Positions 1-6,299 of a stretch of 7,558 bases of DNA are shown here, in pieces. The notes under the pieces are model-generated. The model saw only the letters and a list, made by a program, of their open reading frames with translations. It did not search any database and was not told the origin of the DNA. The stretch's first letter is position 1; each line of letters starts with the position of its first letter. Source of the stretch: JAGUXG01 sp043798435 (GTDB lineage Bacteria > UBA9089 > UBA9088 > JAGUXG01); assembly GCA_043798435.1 (NCBI GenBank), contig JAZDOR010000001.1:1-7558 (forward strand). The letters are read 5' to 3'. The position numbers and the translations under genes were made by a program.

Positions 1-85
1 AGAATTAATTGCAAAATGCAAAATTAGCAATTAGCATTTTACAATGATAATTTTGCATTGATAATTGATAATTTTACATTGAATT
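1..85. repeat. AT-rich self-complementary intergenic repeat
   Basis: Low-complexity sequence built from variants of TTGCATTGATAATT. AATGCAAAATTA (15-26) is perfectly complementary to TAATTTTGCATT (48-59) across a 21-base loop, and related words recur up to position 80. No start codon with a plausible reading frame was found. It resembles the AATTATCAATT-type intergenic repeats of AT-rich bacteria and lies downstream of the SNF2 gene. Confidence 0.5.
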
Positions 86-116
86 CTCTGTGTCTCCGTG
101 TCTCTGTGGTTAGTCT
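86..116 (-). repeat. Dispersed ACCACAGAG-type repeat with 8-bp period (left copy)
   Basis: On the plus strand three near-identical octamers run in tandem: CTCTGTGT, CTCCGTGT, CTCTGTGG (86-109), followed by TTAGTCT. On the minus strand this reads GACTAACCACAGAGACACGG and onward. Short repeats of this kind are, to my knowledge, scattered between genes in many environmental bacteria; I know no established function. Confidence 0.7.
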
Positions 117-119
117 TTA

Positions 120-141
120 CTTCAGATGAGTAAAGTGTTAC
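120..141. repeat. Left arm of a perfect 22-bp inverted repeat bracketing the SNF2 gene
   Basis: The sequence beginning CTTCAGATGAG and ending AGTGTTAC is the exact reverse complement of 3196-3217. Its inner edge is nine bases from the SNF2 stop codon. Three bases further out, TGTGGTTAGTCT (105-116) is a second, 12-base inverted match to 3252-3263. Confidence 0.92.
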
Positions 142-150
142 TTATTTTTA

Positions 151-3100
151 TCACTCCATCACCGCTTCTTTACGCAAGGTAAAGAGTTCACGCAACTTCG
201 TAGTAGAAAGCTCTGTAATCCAGGCTTCCCCTGCACCGATAATCCTGTCTGCCAAATCCTTCTTTTTCTCCAACATCTCGTCTATCCTTTCTTCAACCGT
301 TCCCTGGCAGAGGAACTTATGCACCATTACATTCTGTTTCTGTCCAATCCGAAAGGCTCTATCTGTTGCTTGATTCTCCACAGCCGGGTTCCACCAGCGG
401 TCAAAGTGGAATACCCTATTGGCTCTGGTAAGGTTTAGACCCAATCCACCTGCTTTAAGGGATAGAATAAAGAGCTTGGGTCCAGAGCCTTTCTGAAACC
501 TGTCAATCATCTCCTCCCGCTTCTTCCTGCTTGTGCCACCATAAAGAAAGAGCACCTCTTCAAGAAAGGTATCCTCAAGATACCCTTTCAACATCTGCCC
601 CATCTCTGCAAACTGGGTGAATATCAAGGCATGGTCTCCTTCCTCTAACATTTCAGTAAGCATCTCCTTTAGCCTTTCTAACTTCCCTGACCTATCTATA
701 AGTTTGCTCTTGTCATGCAGAAATAGGGCAGGATGATTGCATATCTGTTTTAGCTTCATAAGTAAAGCCAGGACACAGCCTTTCCTCTCTATACCCTCTT
801 TTTCCTCAATATTTTTCAGCATATCCTCAACTGTAGCTTGATACAATGTTGCCTGCTCTTTGGTGAGTGGGCAGAAGGTCTTTGCCTCTATCTTCTCTGG
901 AAGGTCAGTGATTATTCTTGGGTCTTGTTTTAGACGACGCAAGATAAATGGGGAGATTAACCTCTTTAGCCTTTTTTCCGCCTCGGTATTGCCATACCTC
1001 TCAATGGGAAGGGCAAACTCCCTCTTAAATTCATTGATGGTCTTGAGATAGCCTGGATTTAAGAACTCCATTATTGACCAAAGCTCTGATAACCTGTTCT
1101 CAATGGGTGTGCCTGTCAGGGCAATCCTTGAGTCACACTTGATACTCCTCACTGCTTGTGCCTGTTTGGTATAGGGATTCTTGATATTCTGCGCCTCATC
1201 AACAACTACATATCTGAAGCCAATCTCCTTGAAGCTCTCTATATCCCGATGAACCAAAGAGAAGCTGGTTAAGATTACATCCGCGACCGTTACCTTTTTT
1301 ATGAGCCTTTTACCCTTGAGTCTATCCTGTCCGTGGTGGATTAAACAAGAAAGCTCTGGAGCAAACCTTGCCAATTCCCTTTCCCAGTTACCCAGAACTG
1401 ATGTTGGGCAGACTAAGAGAGACTTTCCTACCAAGCCTTGCTCTCTCTGATGGAGTAGCAGAGCTATGAACTGAATGGTCTTACCAAGCCCCATATCATC
1501 AGCCAGACAGGCACCAAGACCAAATCCATTCATATAATTCATCCAGGAAAGCCCTCTTATCTGGTATGGACGGAGGTCCCCTATAAATTTAGCCGGTTGA
1601 GGAAGATCTGTAAACTGAAGATTGCCCTTCAGTGATTCTAATAATTCACCCATCCAACCTTCTGCAGAAACCTGAGAGAACAATAAATCTCCTTCACCAC
1701 CACCTAAGGAGAGCCGCATAAGTTCAGCCAGGGATAGCTTCTTCTTTGTCTTTAGATATTTTAAGAGACCCTCTACATCGCCCTGTTGAAATTCAACCCA
1801 TTGACCCCTGATGTTGATTAAGGGTATCTTAAGTTTGACCAAACTCTCAAACTCCTCCTTAGAGATAACGCTATCGCCCACAGCTATCTGCCAGTCAAAC
1901 TTCATAAGTTGTGATAGCCCAAGCCCGGCATCAGTATCTGGAGAGATGGCTTTTATTGTCGCCCCGACAGTGGCTCCCTTTCTGCGTTTCATATCCCAGA
2001 AGGATGGGACGAAGACACCAAACCCGCATTCTGCAAGGAGAAGGGAAGCCTCTTGTAAGAAAGAGTAAGCCTCAGTTGTATTGAGCTCTAAGGAGTGTGG
2101 ACGAGCTGAAGAGAGTGCCTTTTCAATCGCAGGGAAAAGCCTCATCGCCACCCCTAAGTCAGTAAAGAGCGTATTTATGACCTCTTTTATCTCTGGTATG
2201 ACAGCCCTCTTCTTCTCTTTCCATATATCATGGACATCCAAAAAGAGGCTCGGGTCTTCTTCTGCCTGAAGGAGAAGCCTTAAATACCAGGGTTTGTTAT
2301 TATCATCTGGGGCTTCAAGCCGAAAACAGGTTCTGAAACCTTTTTCTTTTGGTCCTATTCTAAGTGGAGATGACCATTCCTTGAATTGGGTATGAAGGAG
2401 CTCCTTCCTTGGCACATCCAACACACACGGCTCTTCAGAATGCCCCTCTCCTCCAAAGAATGCTCTCAGGTCGTAGTCTATTGAGCTTTTGATTGTCTGG
2501 TTGATAAGCGTGGTTAATATGTCACGGACAAACCCTTCTTTTGATGAGGCTTTATTTGCACACCGGACAGCATCAGGTATAGAAGCCTGTTTCCGTTTGC
2601 CTGTGCCGTAGTTATCGTCTGATGATTTATTTGCACATCGGACAGCATCAGGTATAGAGCTTTTAAGATGAGAAAATGCCTGTTTTTCTTCATCACTTAT
2701 GAATACAGGTTGCCAGAGGCAGATAAGCTTTTTGCCTATAAACCTAAGCTCAGGAAGAAATCTCTGTTTGGTAAGCAAGGAGAGTCCAAACCTGGCTACC
2801 TTGCTTAAAAATACCAAATCTTCACCTAGCAATATCTTTTCATCCCTTAGCTCATTCTCATCAAGGAAGATAAGGAAGTTCAGTGTATCTTTTACAACAA
2901 CACCCTCTACCTTCCATTCCTTAAGGCTCGGTGTCGCATCTATGTCAATCTCAGTCAGGTGCGAGGATACAGGCATAGATGGATAGGATGGAAGGAGGAG
3001 TGTCTGCTGATGTGGATCTCCTGTAATTTTAAGGGCTTCAAGTATCTCATTTGCACAGAGGCTATAGGGATGAGTCCTGGTTTTTTTCTTTGTGCAGAAT

Positions 3101-3186
3101 GCAGGCTGTATCCTTTCTGCCCACAAAAATAGCTCATCCTTTGATGGAAGAGCATCATCTGTTATCCATACCCCATGTAGTTTCAT
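151..3186 (-). CDS. SNF2-family DNA-dependent ATPase/helicase-like protein with SNF2-associated (DUF3670-like) domain
   Basis: A 1011-residue cytosolic protein of the HelZ/HepA-like bacterial SNF2 group. These are ATP-driven double-stranded DNA translocases thought to remodel protein-DNA complexes; the cellular role of stand-alone members is poorly known. The N-terminus, MKLHGVWI...LFLWAE, is typical. Residues about 370-500 correspond to the SNF2-associated domain. The ATPase core begins near 537 (LRPYQIRGLSWM); Walker A is DDMGLGKT (563-570), Walker B is DEAQ (663-666), motif III is TGTPIEN (691-697). The second RecA lobe shows QICNHPALF (814-822), LKAGGLGLNLT (910-920) and the arginine-finger motif TDRAFRIGQ (941-949). 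Length is normal. The upstream frame is closed by TGA 24 bases before the ATG, with no Shine-Dalgarno. It ends in tandem stops, TGA TAA. An in-frame 25-codon duplication lies at residues 177-212, and inverted repeats bracket the gene. No SWIM zinc-finger or defence partner gene is adjacent, so I infer no specific role. Confidence 0.93.
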   Translation of the reverse strand: MKLHGVWITDDALPSKDELFLWAERIQPAFCTKKKTRTHPYSLCANEILEALKITGDPHQQTLLLPSYPSMPVSSHLTEIDIDATPSLKEWKVEGVVVKDTLNFLIFLDENELRDEKILLGEDLVFLSKVARFGLSLLTKQRFLPELRFIGKKLICLWQPVFISDEEKQAFSHLKSSIPDAVRCANKSSDDNYGTGKRKQASIPDAVRCANKASSKEGFVRDILTTLINQTIKSSIDYDLRAFFGGEGHSEEPCVLDVPRKELLHTQFKEWSSPLRIGPKEKGFRTCFRLEAPDDNNKPWYLRLLLQAEEDPSLFLDVHDIWKEKKRAVIPEIKEVINTLFTDLGVAMRLFPAIEKALSSARPHSLELNTTEAYSFLQEASLLLAECGFGVFVPSFWDMKRRKGATVGATIKAISPDTDAGLGLSQLMKFDWQIAVGDSVISKEEFESLVKLKIPLINIRGQWVEFQQGDVEGLLKYLKTKKKLSLAELMRLSLGGGEGDLLFSQVSAEGWMGELLESLKGNLQFTDLPQPAKFIGDLRPYQIRGLSWMNYMNGFGLGACLADDMGLGKTIQFIALLLHQREQGLVGKSLLVCPTSVLGNWERELARFAPELSCLIHHGQDRLKGKRLIKKVTVADVILTSFSLVHRDIESFKEIGFRYVVVDEAQNIKNPYTKQAQAVRSIKCDSRIALTGTPIENRLSELWSIMEFLNPGYLKTINEFKREFALPIERYGNTEAEKRLKRLISPFILRRLKQDPRIITDLPEKIEAKTFCPLTKEQATLYQATVEDMLKNIEEKEGIERKGCVLALLMKLKQICNHPALFLHDKSKLIDRSGKLERLKEMLTEMLEEGDHALIFTQFAEMGQMLKGYLEDTFLEEVLFLYGGTSRKKREEMIDRFQKGSGPKLFILSLKAGGLGLNLTRANRVFHFDRWWNPAVENQATDRAFRIGQKQNVMVHKFLCQGTVEERIDEMLEKKKDLADRIIGAGEAWITELSTTKLRELFTLRKEAVME
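2551..2658. repeat. Two 33-bp direct repeats, 75 bp apart, inside the SNF2 gene
   Basis: The 33-base segments 2551-2583 and 2626-2658 differ at one position (CACCGG against CATCGG) and lie exactly 75 bases apart. In the protein they encode SIPDAVRCANK twice, at residues 177-187 and 202-212, separated by a polar 14-residue stretch (SSDDNYGTGKRKQA). The offset is a multiple of three, so the reading frame survives. The unit lies before the ATPase core, in the N-terminal part, and is probably a tolerated loop insertion. Confidence 0.9.
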
Positions 3187-3195
3187 AAGGTTACC

Positions 3196-3217
3196 GTAAC
3201 ACTTTACTCATCTGAAG
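3196..3217. repeat. Right arm of the 22-bp inverted repeat bracketing the SNF2 gene
   Basis: Begins GTAACACTTT and ends CATCTGAAG, the reverse complement of 120-141 without mismatch. Its inner edge is nine bases from the SNF2 start codon, the same spacing as on the left. The outer block AGACTAACCACA (3252-3263) follows after 34 bases rather than three; the extra sequence is a purine-rich near-tandem repeat. Confidence 0.92.
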
Positions 3218-3251
3218 GAAAAATGGAAAACTTCAGGAAAAAGGGAAAAAG

Positions 3252-3289
3252 AGACTAACCACAAAGGCACGAAAAGACTAAGAAATTAA
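3252..3289 (+). repeat. Degenerate ACCACAGAG-type repeat (right copy, inverted relative to the left)
   Basis: AGACTAACCACA is identical to the minus-strand reading of the left copy. It continues as octamer-like units CCACAAAG, GCACGAAA and AGACTAAG with growing divergence. Its opposite orientation makes it the outer half of the inverted repeat around the SNF2 gene. Confidence 0.62.
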
Positions 3290-3311
3290 AAATTTGAAAT
3301 CCCTTTATCAT

Positions 3312-3755
3312 TTATATCTCCTGTTTAGTAAAGATACCGAAATCTTTACCATTAAAGGCAATTCCAAATCTATCAAGGATGCCCTGCCTGCCAAGAAGTC
3401 GTAGCCCTGGTCTTACGCCCTTAGAAAAACCAACAGTTAGAAAAATAGGGAGAAAATGACCAATCTTAATTAGTATCTTCTTCTTGTAAAGTGGTTTTGG
3501 GACTCCATCAATACCACAAATAGACCATTTTTCGCTTTTGTCATACTCATTAATATCCAGCCCAAGCCTAACTGCCTCATCAGAATGTAAGAGAGTGCCA
3601 TCTGCTCCTGTATCCAAAAGAAAATCTTCTTGTTTCCACTTACCTGTTAGATCGCCTCTTATTAGAATGGGGATCATAGGCTTTTCTTCGTAAGGATAGC
3701 ATATACCATTTTTTCCTGTAACCGCAGCAACATCTCTACCTTGAATCTGAAACAT
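3312..3755 (-). CDS. Retropepsin-like (clan AA) aspartic protease
   Basis: A 147-residue single-domain protein. The active-site loop is LLDTGADGTLL, with catalytic D48-T49-G50 followed by A51-D52, the signature of retroviral-type aspartic peptidases that work as homodimers with one Asp per subunit. The second hallmark, LLGRQGILDRF (120-130), corresponds to the hydrophobic-hydrophobic-Gly motif after which bacterial members usually read FFDxF. PMIPILIRG (26-34) is the first strand pair. There is no signal peptide or membrane segment, so it should act in the cytosol; its substrate is unknown. The ATG at 3755 is chosen because GGAGG is correctly spaced; an ATG at 3779 would add eight unsupported residues. 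The gene begins one base after the response regulator's TAA, so the two are almost certainly co-expressed. Control by the adjacent phosphorelay is inferred, not shown. Confidence 0.88.
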   Translation of the reverse strand: MFQIQGRDVAAVTGKNGICYPYEEKPMIPILIRGDLTGKWKQEDFLLDTGADGTLLHSDEAVRLGLDINEYDKSEKWSICGIDGVPKPLYKKKILIKIGHFLPIFLTVGFSKGVRPGLRLLGRQGILDRFGIAFNGKDFGIFTKQEI

Positions 3756-3756
3756 C

Positions 3757-4362
3757 TTAAACAGCCTCCATTGGTGCATACATTATAAATGGCTCTTCAT
3801 CAGGATACTGCTTCTTTACCTCTTCCATAAGTTTTCGTTTGGTTTTTGCATGGCCAACTACCTTACTATCTATAAACGCAAGAATTTCACCATAGTATTT
3901 ATCATTCAGTTCTTCGAAATGCTCTGATAACCACTCATTATCAGGTTCATTATCATCAAACTTCCTGGCTCTTAGCTTTTCTTTAGCAGACTCAAGCAAT
4001 TTCTTCAAAGAACCAACTTGATTCTTATCAATATAATCATCCGCCCCAGCCTTCATCGCTTTAACACAATTTTCAAGGGTAGCATAGGCTGTATAGACAA
4101 TCTTGATTTTGGGGAAGTATACCTTTATCTTATTCATCAGATCCAAAACTTCTAACCCTCCATCCTCTAAAGACTCCAATCTCCAATCAATCACAACCAC
4201 ATCAAATCTTCTCTCCTTCTTTAAAATCTCGGTTGCCTCTTCAACAGTAGCCGCTTCAGACACCTCAAACTCAAATTCTTCATCCATCCTGAATGCCCTT
4301 TTTATCTCTTCCCTTGCTTTCTGGTCATCCTCAACAATTAAAACCTTTCTTGGTTTTACCAT
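3757..4362 (-). CDS. Response regulator: CheY-like receiver fused to a DUF5678-like C-terminal module
   Basis: A 201-residue protein. Residues 5-130 are a standard receiver: acidic pocket E11-D12-D13, phosphoacceptor D59 in VVVIDWRL, switch T91 in VYTAYA and conserved K113 in YIDKNQ, so it should be phosphorylatable. A charged linker (131-141) leads to residues 142-198, which contain no helix-turn-helix or enzymatic motif. Their layout, WLSEHFEELNDKY then a short strand, then DSKVVGHAKT, a helix and a C-terminal FIMYAP, matches what I recall of DUF5678. Small DUF5678 proteins are, from memory, often encoded next to retropepsin-like proteases, which is the arrangement here. The start has a strong AGGAGG. 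The gene lies 14 bases after the kinase's original TAG and ends one base before the protease ATG, so the kinase is the likely phosphodonor and the protease the likely output partner. The receiver is certain; the DUF5678 assignment is moderately sure. Confidence 0.9.
   Translation of the reverse strand: MVKPRKVLIVEDDQKAREEIKRAFRMDEEFEFEVSEAATVEEATEILKKERRFDVVVIDWRLESLEDGGLEVLDLMNKIKVYFPKIKIVYTAYATLENCVKAMKAGADDYIDKNQVGSLKKLLESAKEKLRARKFDDNEPDNEWLSEHFEELNDKYYGEILAFIDSKVVGHAKTKRKLMEEVKKQYPDEEPFIMYAPMEAV
3765..3769 (-). promoter_or_regulatory. Ribosome-binding site fixing the protease start inside the regulator gene
   Basis: GGAGG on the minus strand lies in the final codons of the response regulator (ATG GAG GCT GTT TAA) and is nine bases upstream of the ATG at 3755. 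It favours that ATG over the one at 3779, which has no comparable site at the right distance and would add eight residues (MHQWRLFK) overlapping the upstream gene. The arrangement suggests translational coupling. Confidence 0.7.
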
Positions 4363-4370
4363 TTTTGAAA

Positions 4371-4378
4371 CACCTCCT
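4371..4378 (-). promoter_or_regulatory. Strong ribosome-binding site of the response regulator
   Basis: AGGAGGTG on the minus strand ends eight bases before the ATG at 4362 (AGGAGG itself ends ten bases before it). It overlaps the TAG that closes the kinase remnant, suggesting the two genes were translationally coupled before the kinase acquired its internal stop. Confidence 0.75.
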
Positions 4379-4487
4379 ATAAAACTTGTGGTAAGATTAT
4401 GTTGAATCTTACTCCCTGATTATGCCTTCCATCTTCAAATATCCTTCCTCCATGCTGCTCAATAATTCTCTGAACAATAGCCAGTCA
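4377..4487 (-). pseudogene. Detached C-terminal end of the histidine kinase, beyond the in-frame TGA
   Basis: After the TGA at 4485-4487 the same frame continues for 35 codons, starting LAIVQRIIEQHGGRI and ending in ILPQVL at a TAG (4377-4379). This is the normal end of an HATPase_c domain: the helix after G2, then the QHGG turn and the final strand. Reading the TGA as glycine gives GNSGLGLAIVQ and a 640-residue kinase of ordinary design, so one base (GGA to TGA) separates the sequence from an intact gene. The TAG lies within the Shine-Dalgarno of the response regulator, as expected for the original gene end. The cause could be recent inactivation, a sequencing error or readthrough; the sequence alone cannot say which. 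Confidence 0.85.
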
Positions 4488-6299
4488 CAATCCACTATTT
4501 CCTGTTTTATGGGTAACAAATGGCTCAAATATCTTTTCCTTCTCATCATCCGGGATTCCTGGACCATTATCTTCATAAACAATCTTTATGAAATTTCCTT
4601 TGGGCCGCAAGCCACATCTATTCAATTCTGAATCTGATGAAGCTCCTGCCCAAATCTTTATTTCAGGACTTTTTGGCTGTGCCTCTTTGGTGTTGGTTAC
4701 AAAATTGTGGAAGACAATTTTTATAGCCTCAAAATCCATTCGGATACGGGGAATGATTTCTTGTTTAAGGTAAATTGTTTGAATCTCTACATCCTTAAAA
4801 TCAGTTTTAAGAAGTGTCTCTATCTGTTTCATGGTATTATTTACATCATCTATACATGTAAGATTTATCCTGCCAGCCGTAGCAAACTTTTTGAAATCAC
4901 TGAGAACATTTATTGCCACCTTCATATCTTCATGGCAAGATTTCAGAAGTCTTTGTAATTTTATGTTATCAATAGGGATTTTTAGTGCATCATCAAAACG
5001 GTTTTCAGTAAAGGGTAGGATGTTTCCAAGTCGATGAGCTGTCATAGCAGAGACCTCTTGCCAAGCTGATTCTTTAGCTGATTTTACCTCCTCTGTTACC
5101 TGAACCCTTTCCAATGCCTTGGACATTTGACTAATGAATACCGGAAGCAGGTCTTTGGTTGCTTGTTCAAAGGATTTCTGGTCATATATATTATCACAGA
5201 AGATAAAGTTATATTTCTCCTTTGAAGGTGCAATACCAATAAGGATGACATTCTTTGCCTCTATCTTTTCTAATAATACTTTAAGTTTAGTAGAAAAGGA
5301 TGAGATGTCATATTCCCTAAAGATATTCTCTCCTTTAGCTGCCCATTCTAAACAAATATCACCCTTTTCAAGATCAATGACAATATCTGAGATTAAACGA
5401 TTCAAGTCGGTATTTAAAGCCTTCCTCCCCTCATCAAAAACATGAATATGGGCTTCTATTGTAAAAGAGCCTACTAACGGCTTCCCTTCCTCTTTGTTAA
5501 ATGGCCCTATAGCCATTCGTCCTATCAATCGTTTAGTAATAGGCTGGTATTCAAAGTACATAGCACGATTAAATCCAAGCACTTTATCATGAGTCAAACC
5601 TGTAAGAAAGATATATAAAAGTCGGTTTATATCATCCTGTTCTTGAAGCATAGATCCTATTCTGTATAAATTCACTATACGATCACGTTGTTTCTCCTCT
5701 GCAGTAATGAGGGTGGCATTTTCAATAGCCATAGCTATTATATTAGCAAGTATCTCTAAAAGTTCTTCATCCTCTTTGGTAAACGCATCAGCAAATTCTC
5801 CATTTCTTTCTCTTTTATTCTCTACCTTTAAGACACCAATCACCTTGTTTTTTACCTTTAATGGAACACCAAGGAATGAGATACATCTCCCTTTTCCATC
5901 TGGCCACTGAATACGATCATACACACCCTTCCAATCTGGATGATCATTGTGAATCTCTTGCATCGTAGTACGATAGGTTTGCGATTTACTTGCAATAGAC
6001 CCTGTAACCCCTTTTCCTAATTCATACTCAGCACTAATCTTCATCAAGTTTGCAGAATAACCAACTCCTGCCTTTATCCTCAATTTTCCATCTTCATCGA
6101 TTAAGAATACAGAACAAGCATCTGCATGGAGTAGCTGGGCAAGGGTAGTTACGGTCTCATTCAATAAATCCTCAATCTGAAATCTACCTACAATAACCCT
6201 TGAGATGTCATAAATAGCCTTAGTAACTACATTTGACTGTGATTCCTGAGCAATATCCTCTTTTCTTTCTCCAAAGTTCTCAGTCCTCTGTGGTTTCAT
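4485..6299 (-). CDS. GAF-domain sensor histidine kinase, cut short by an in-frame TGA in the ATP lid
   Basis: Soluble-looking two-component sensor with no membrane segment or signal peptide, so probably a cytosolic sensor. Residues 25-197 are a GAF domain (DACSVFLIDEDGKL, FLGVPL, GVLKVENK). Residues about 208-400 look like a second, divergent GAF region (GFNRAMYFEY). The phosphoacceptor is probably H422 in MTAHRLGNIL, a variant of the usual HE-L-NPL box. The ATPase domain shows the N box (HNFVTN, 531-536), G1 (DNGPGIP, 577-583), the F box (FEPF, 591-594) and the beginning of G2 (THKTGNSGL, 597-604). Translation then meets TGA where GLGL requires Gly; the missing tail follows in the same frame. 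The ATG overlaps argC's TGA (ATGA), with AAGG about seven bases upstream. The first residues, MKPQRTE, are encoded by a piece of the ACCACAGAG repeat, so the start is less certain than the domains. The response regulator gene follows directly. Confidence 0.88.
   Translation of the reverse strand: MKPQRTENFGERKEDIAQESQSNVVTKAIYDISRVIVGRFQIEDLLNETVTTLAQLLHADACSVFLIDEDGKLRIKAGVGYSANLMKISAEYELGKGVTGSIASKSQTYRTTMQEIHNDHPDWKGVYDRIQWPDGKGRCISFLGVPLKVKNKVIGVLKVENKRERNGEFADAFTKEDEELLEILANIIAMAIENATLITAEEKQRDRIVNLYRIGSMLQEQDDINRLLYIFLTGLTHDKVLGFNRAMYFEYQPITKRLIGRMAIGPFNKEEGKPLVGSFTIEAHIHVFDEGRKALNTDLNRLISDIVIDLEKGDICLEWAAKGENIFREYDISSFSTKLKVLLEKIEAKNVILIGIAPSKEKYNFIFCDNIYDQKSFEQATKDLLPVFISQMSKALERVQVTEEVKSAKESAWQEVSAMTAHRLGNILPFTENRFDDALKIPIDNIKLQRLLKSCHEDMKVAINVLSDFKKFATAGRINLTCIDDVNNTMKQIETLLKTDFKDVEIQTIYLKQEIIPRIRMDFEAIKIVFHNFVTNTKEAQPKSPEIKIWAGASSDSELNRCGLRPKGNFIKIVYEDNGPGIPDDEKEKIFEPFVTHKTGNSGL

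Larger units (their letters stand above)
3187..3311 (-). other. Intergenic leader between protease and SNF2 gene
   Basis: 125 bases between the protease stop and the SNF2 ATG. It holds the right arm of the SNF2-flanking inverted repeat (3196-3217), a loose tandem of GGAAAAATGGAAAA-type sequence (3218-3250) and a degenerate ACCACAAAG repeat (from 3252). A six-codon reading frame, MSKVLR then TAA (3191-3211), ends four bases before the SNF2 start, and GTTACCGTAAC (3190-3200) can form a 5-bp hairpin. No convincing sigma70 boxes, Shine-Dalgarno or GC-rich terminator stem with a U-run was seen. Whether SNF2 has its own promoter is unresolved. Confidence 0.55.

Noticed and set aside
1..150. CRISPR array, because of repeated short words at the left end
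   Set aside because: The repeats are 8-12 bases, irregular and tandem, with no uniform spacers and no cas genes nearby.
126..182. Plus-strand frame MSKVLLIFITPS... starting in the left inverted-repeat arm
   Set aside because: Only 18 codons, overlaps the SNF2 3' end, has no ribosome-binding site, and its resemblance to radical-SAM N-termini is superficial.
151..3186. Phage-defence island (DISARM-like) around the SNF2 protein
   Set aside because: No methylase, DUF1998, phospholipase-D or other defence genes are present; an SNF2 domain alone is not evidence of defence.
3312..3755. Retroelement-derived protease
   Set aside because: No reverse transcriptase, integrase or gag-like sequence nearby; the protease fits the stand-alone bacterial clan AA group.
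3756..3779. Upstream ATG at 3779 as the protease start
   Set aside because: It overlaps the regulator gene and lacks a suitably placed ribosome-binding site, whereas GGAGG is correctly spaced from the ATG at 3755.
4485..4487. Selenocysteine at the in-frame TGA
   Set aside because: The position is a structural glycine in the ATP lid, not a redox site, and no SECIS-like hairpin was evident immediately downstream.
4485..6299. Alternative genetic code with UGA as glycine (code 25)
   Set aside because: argC and SNF2 both end in TGA at sensible positions, GGA and other Gly codons are used throughout, and lineages with this code generally have reduced genomes unlikely to keep arginine synthesis. 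Kept only as a check within the stop-codon finding.
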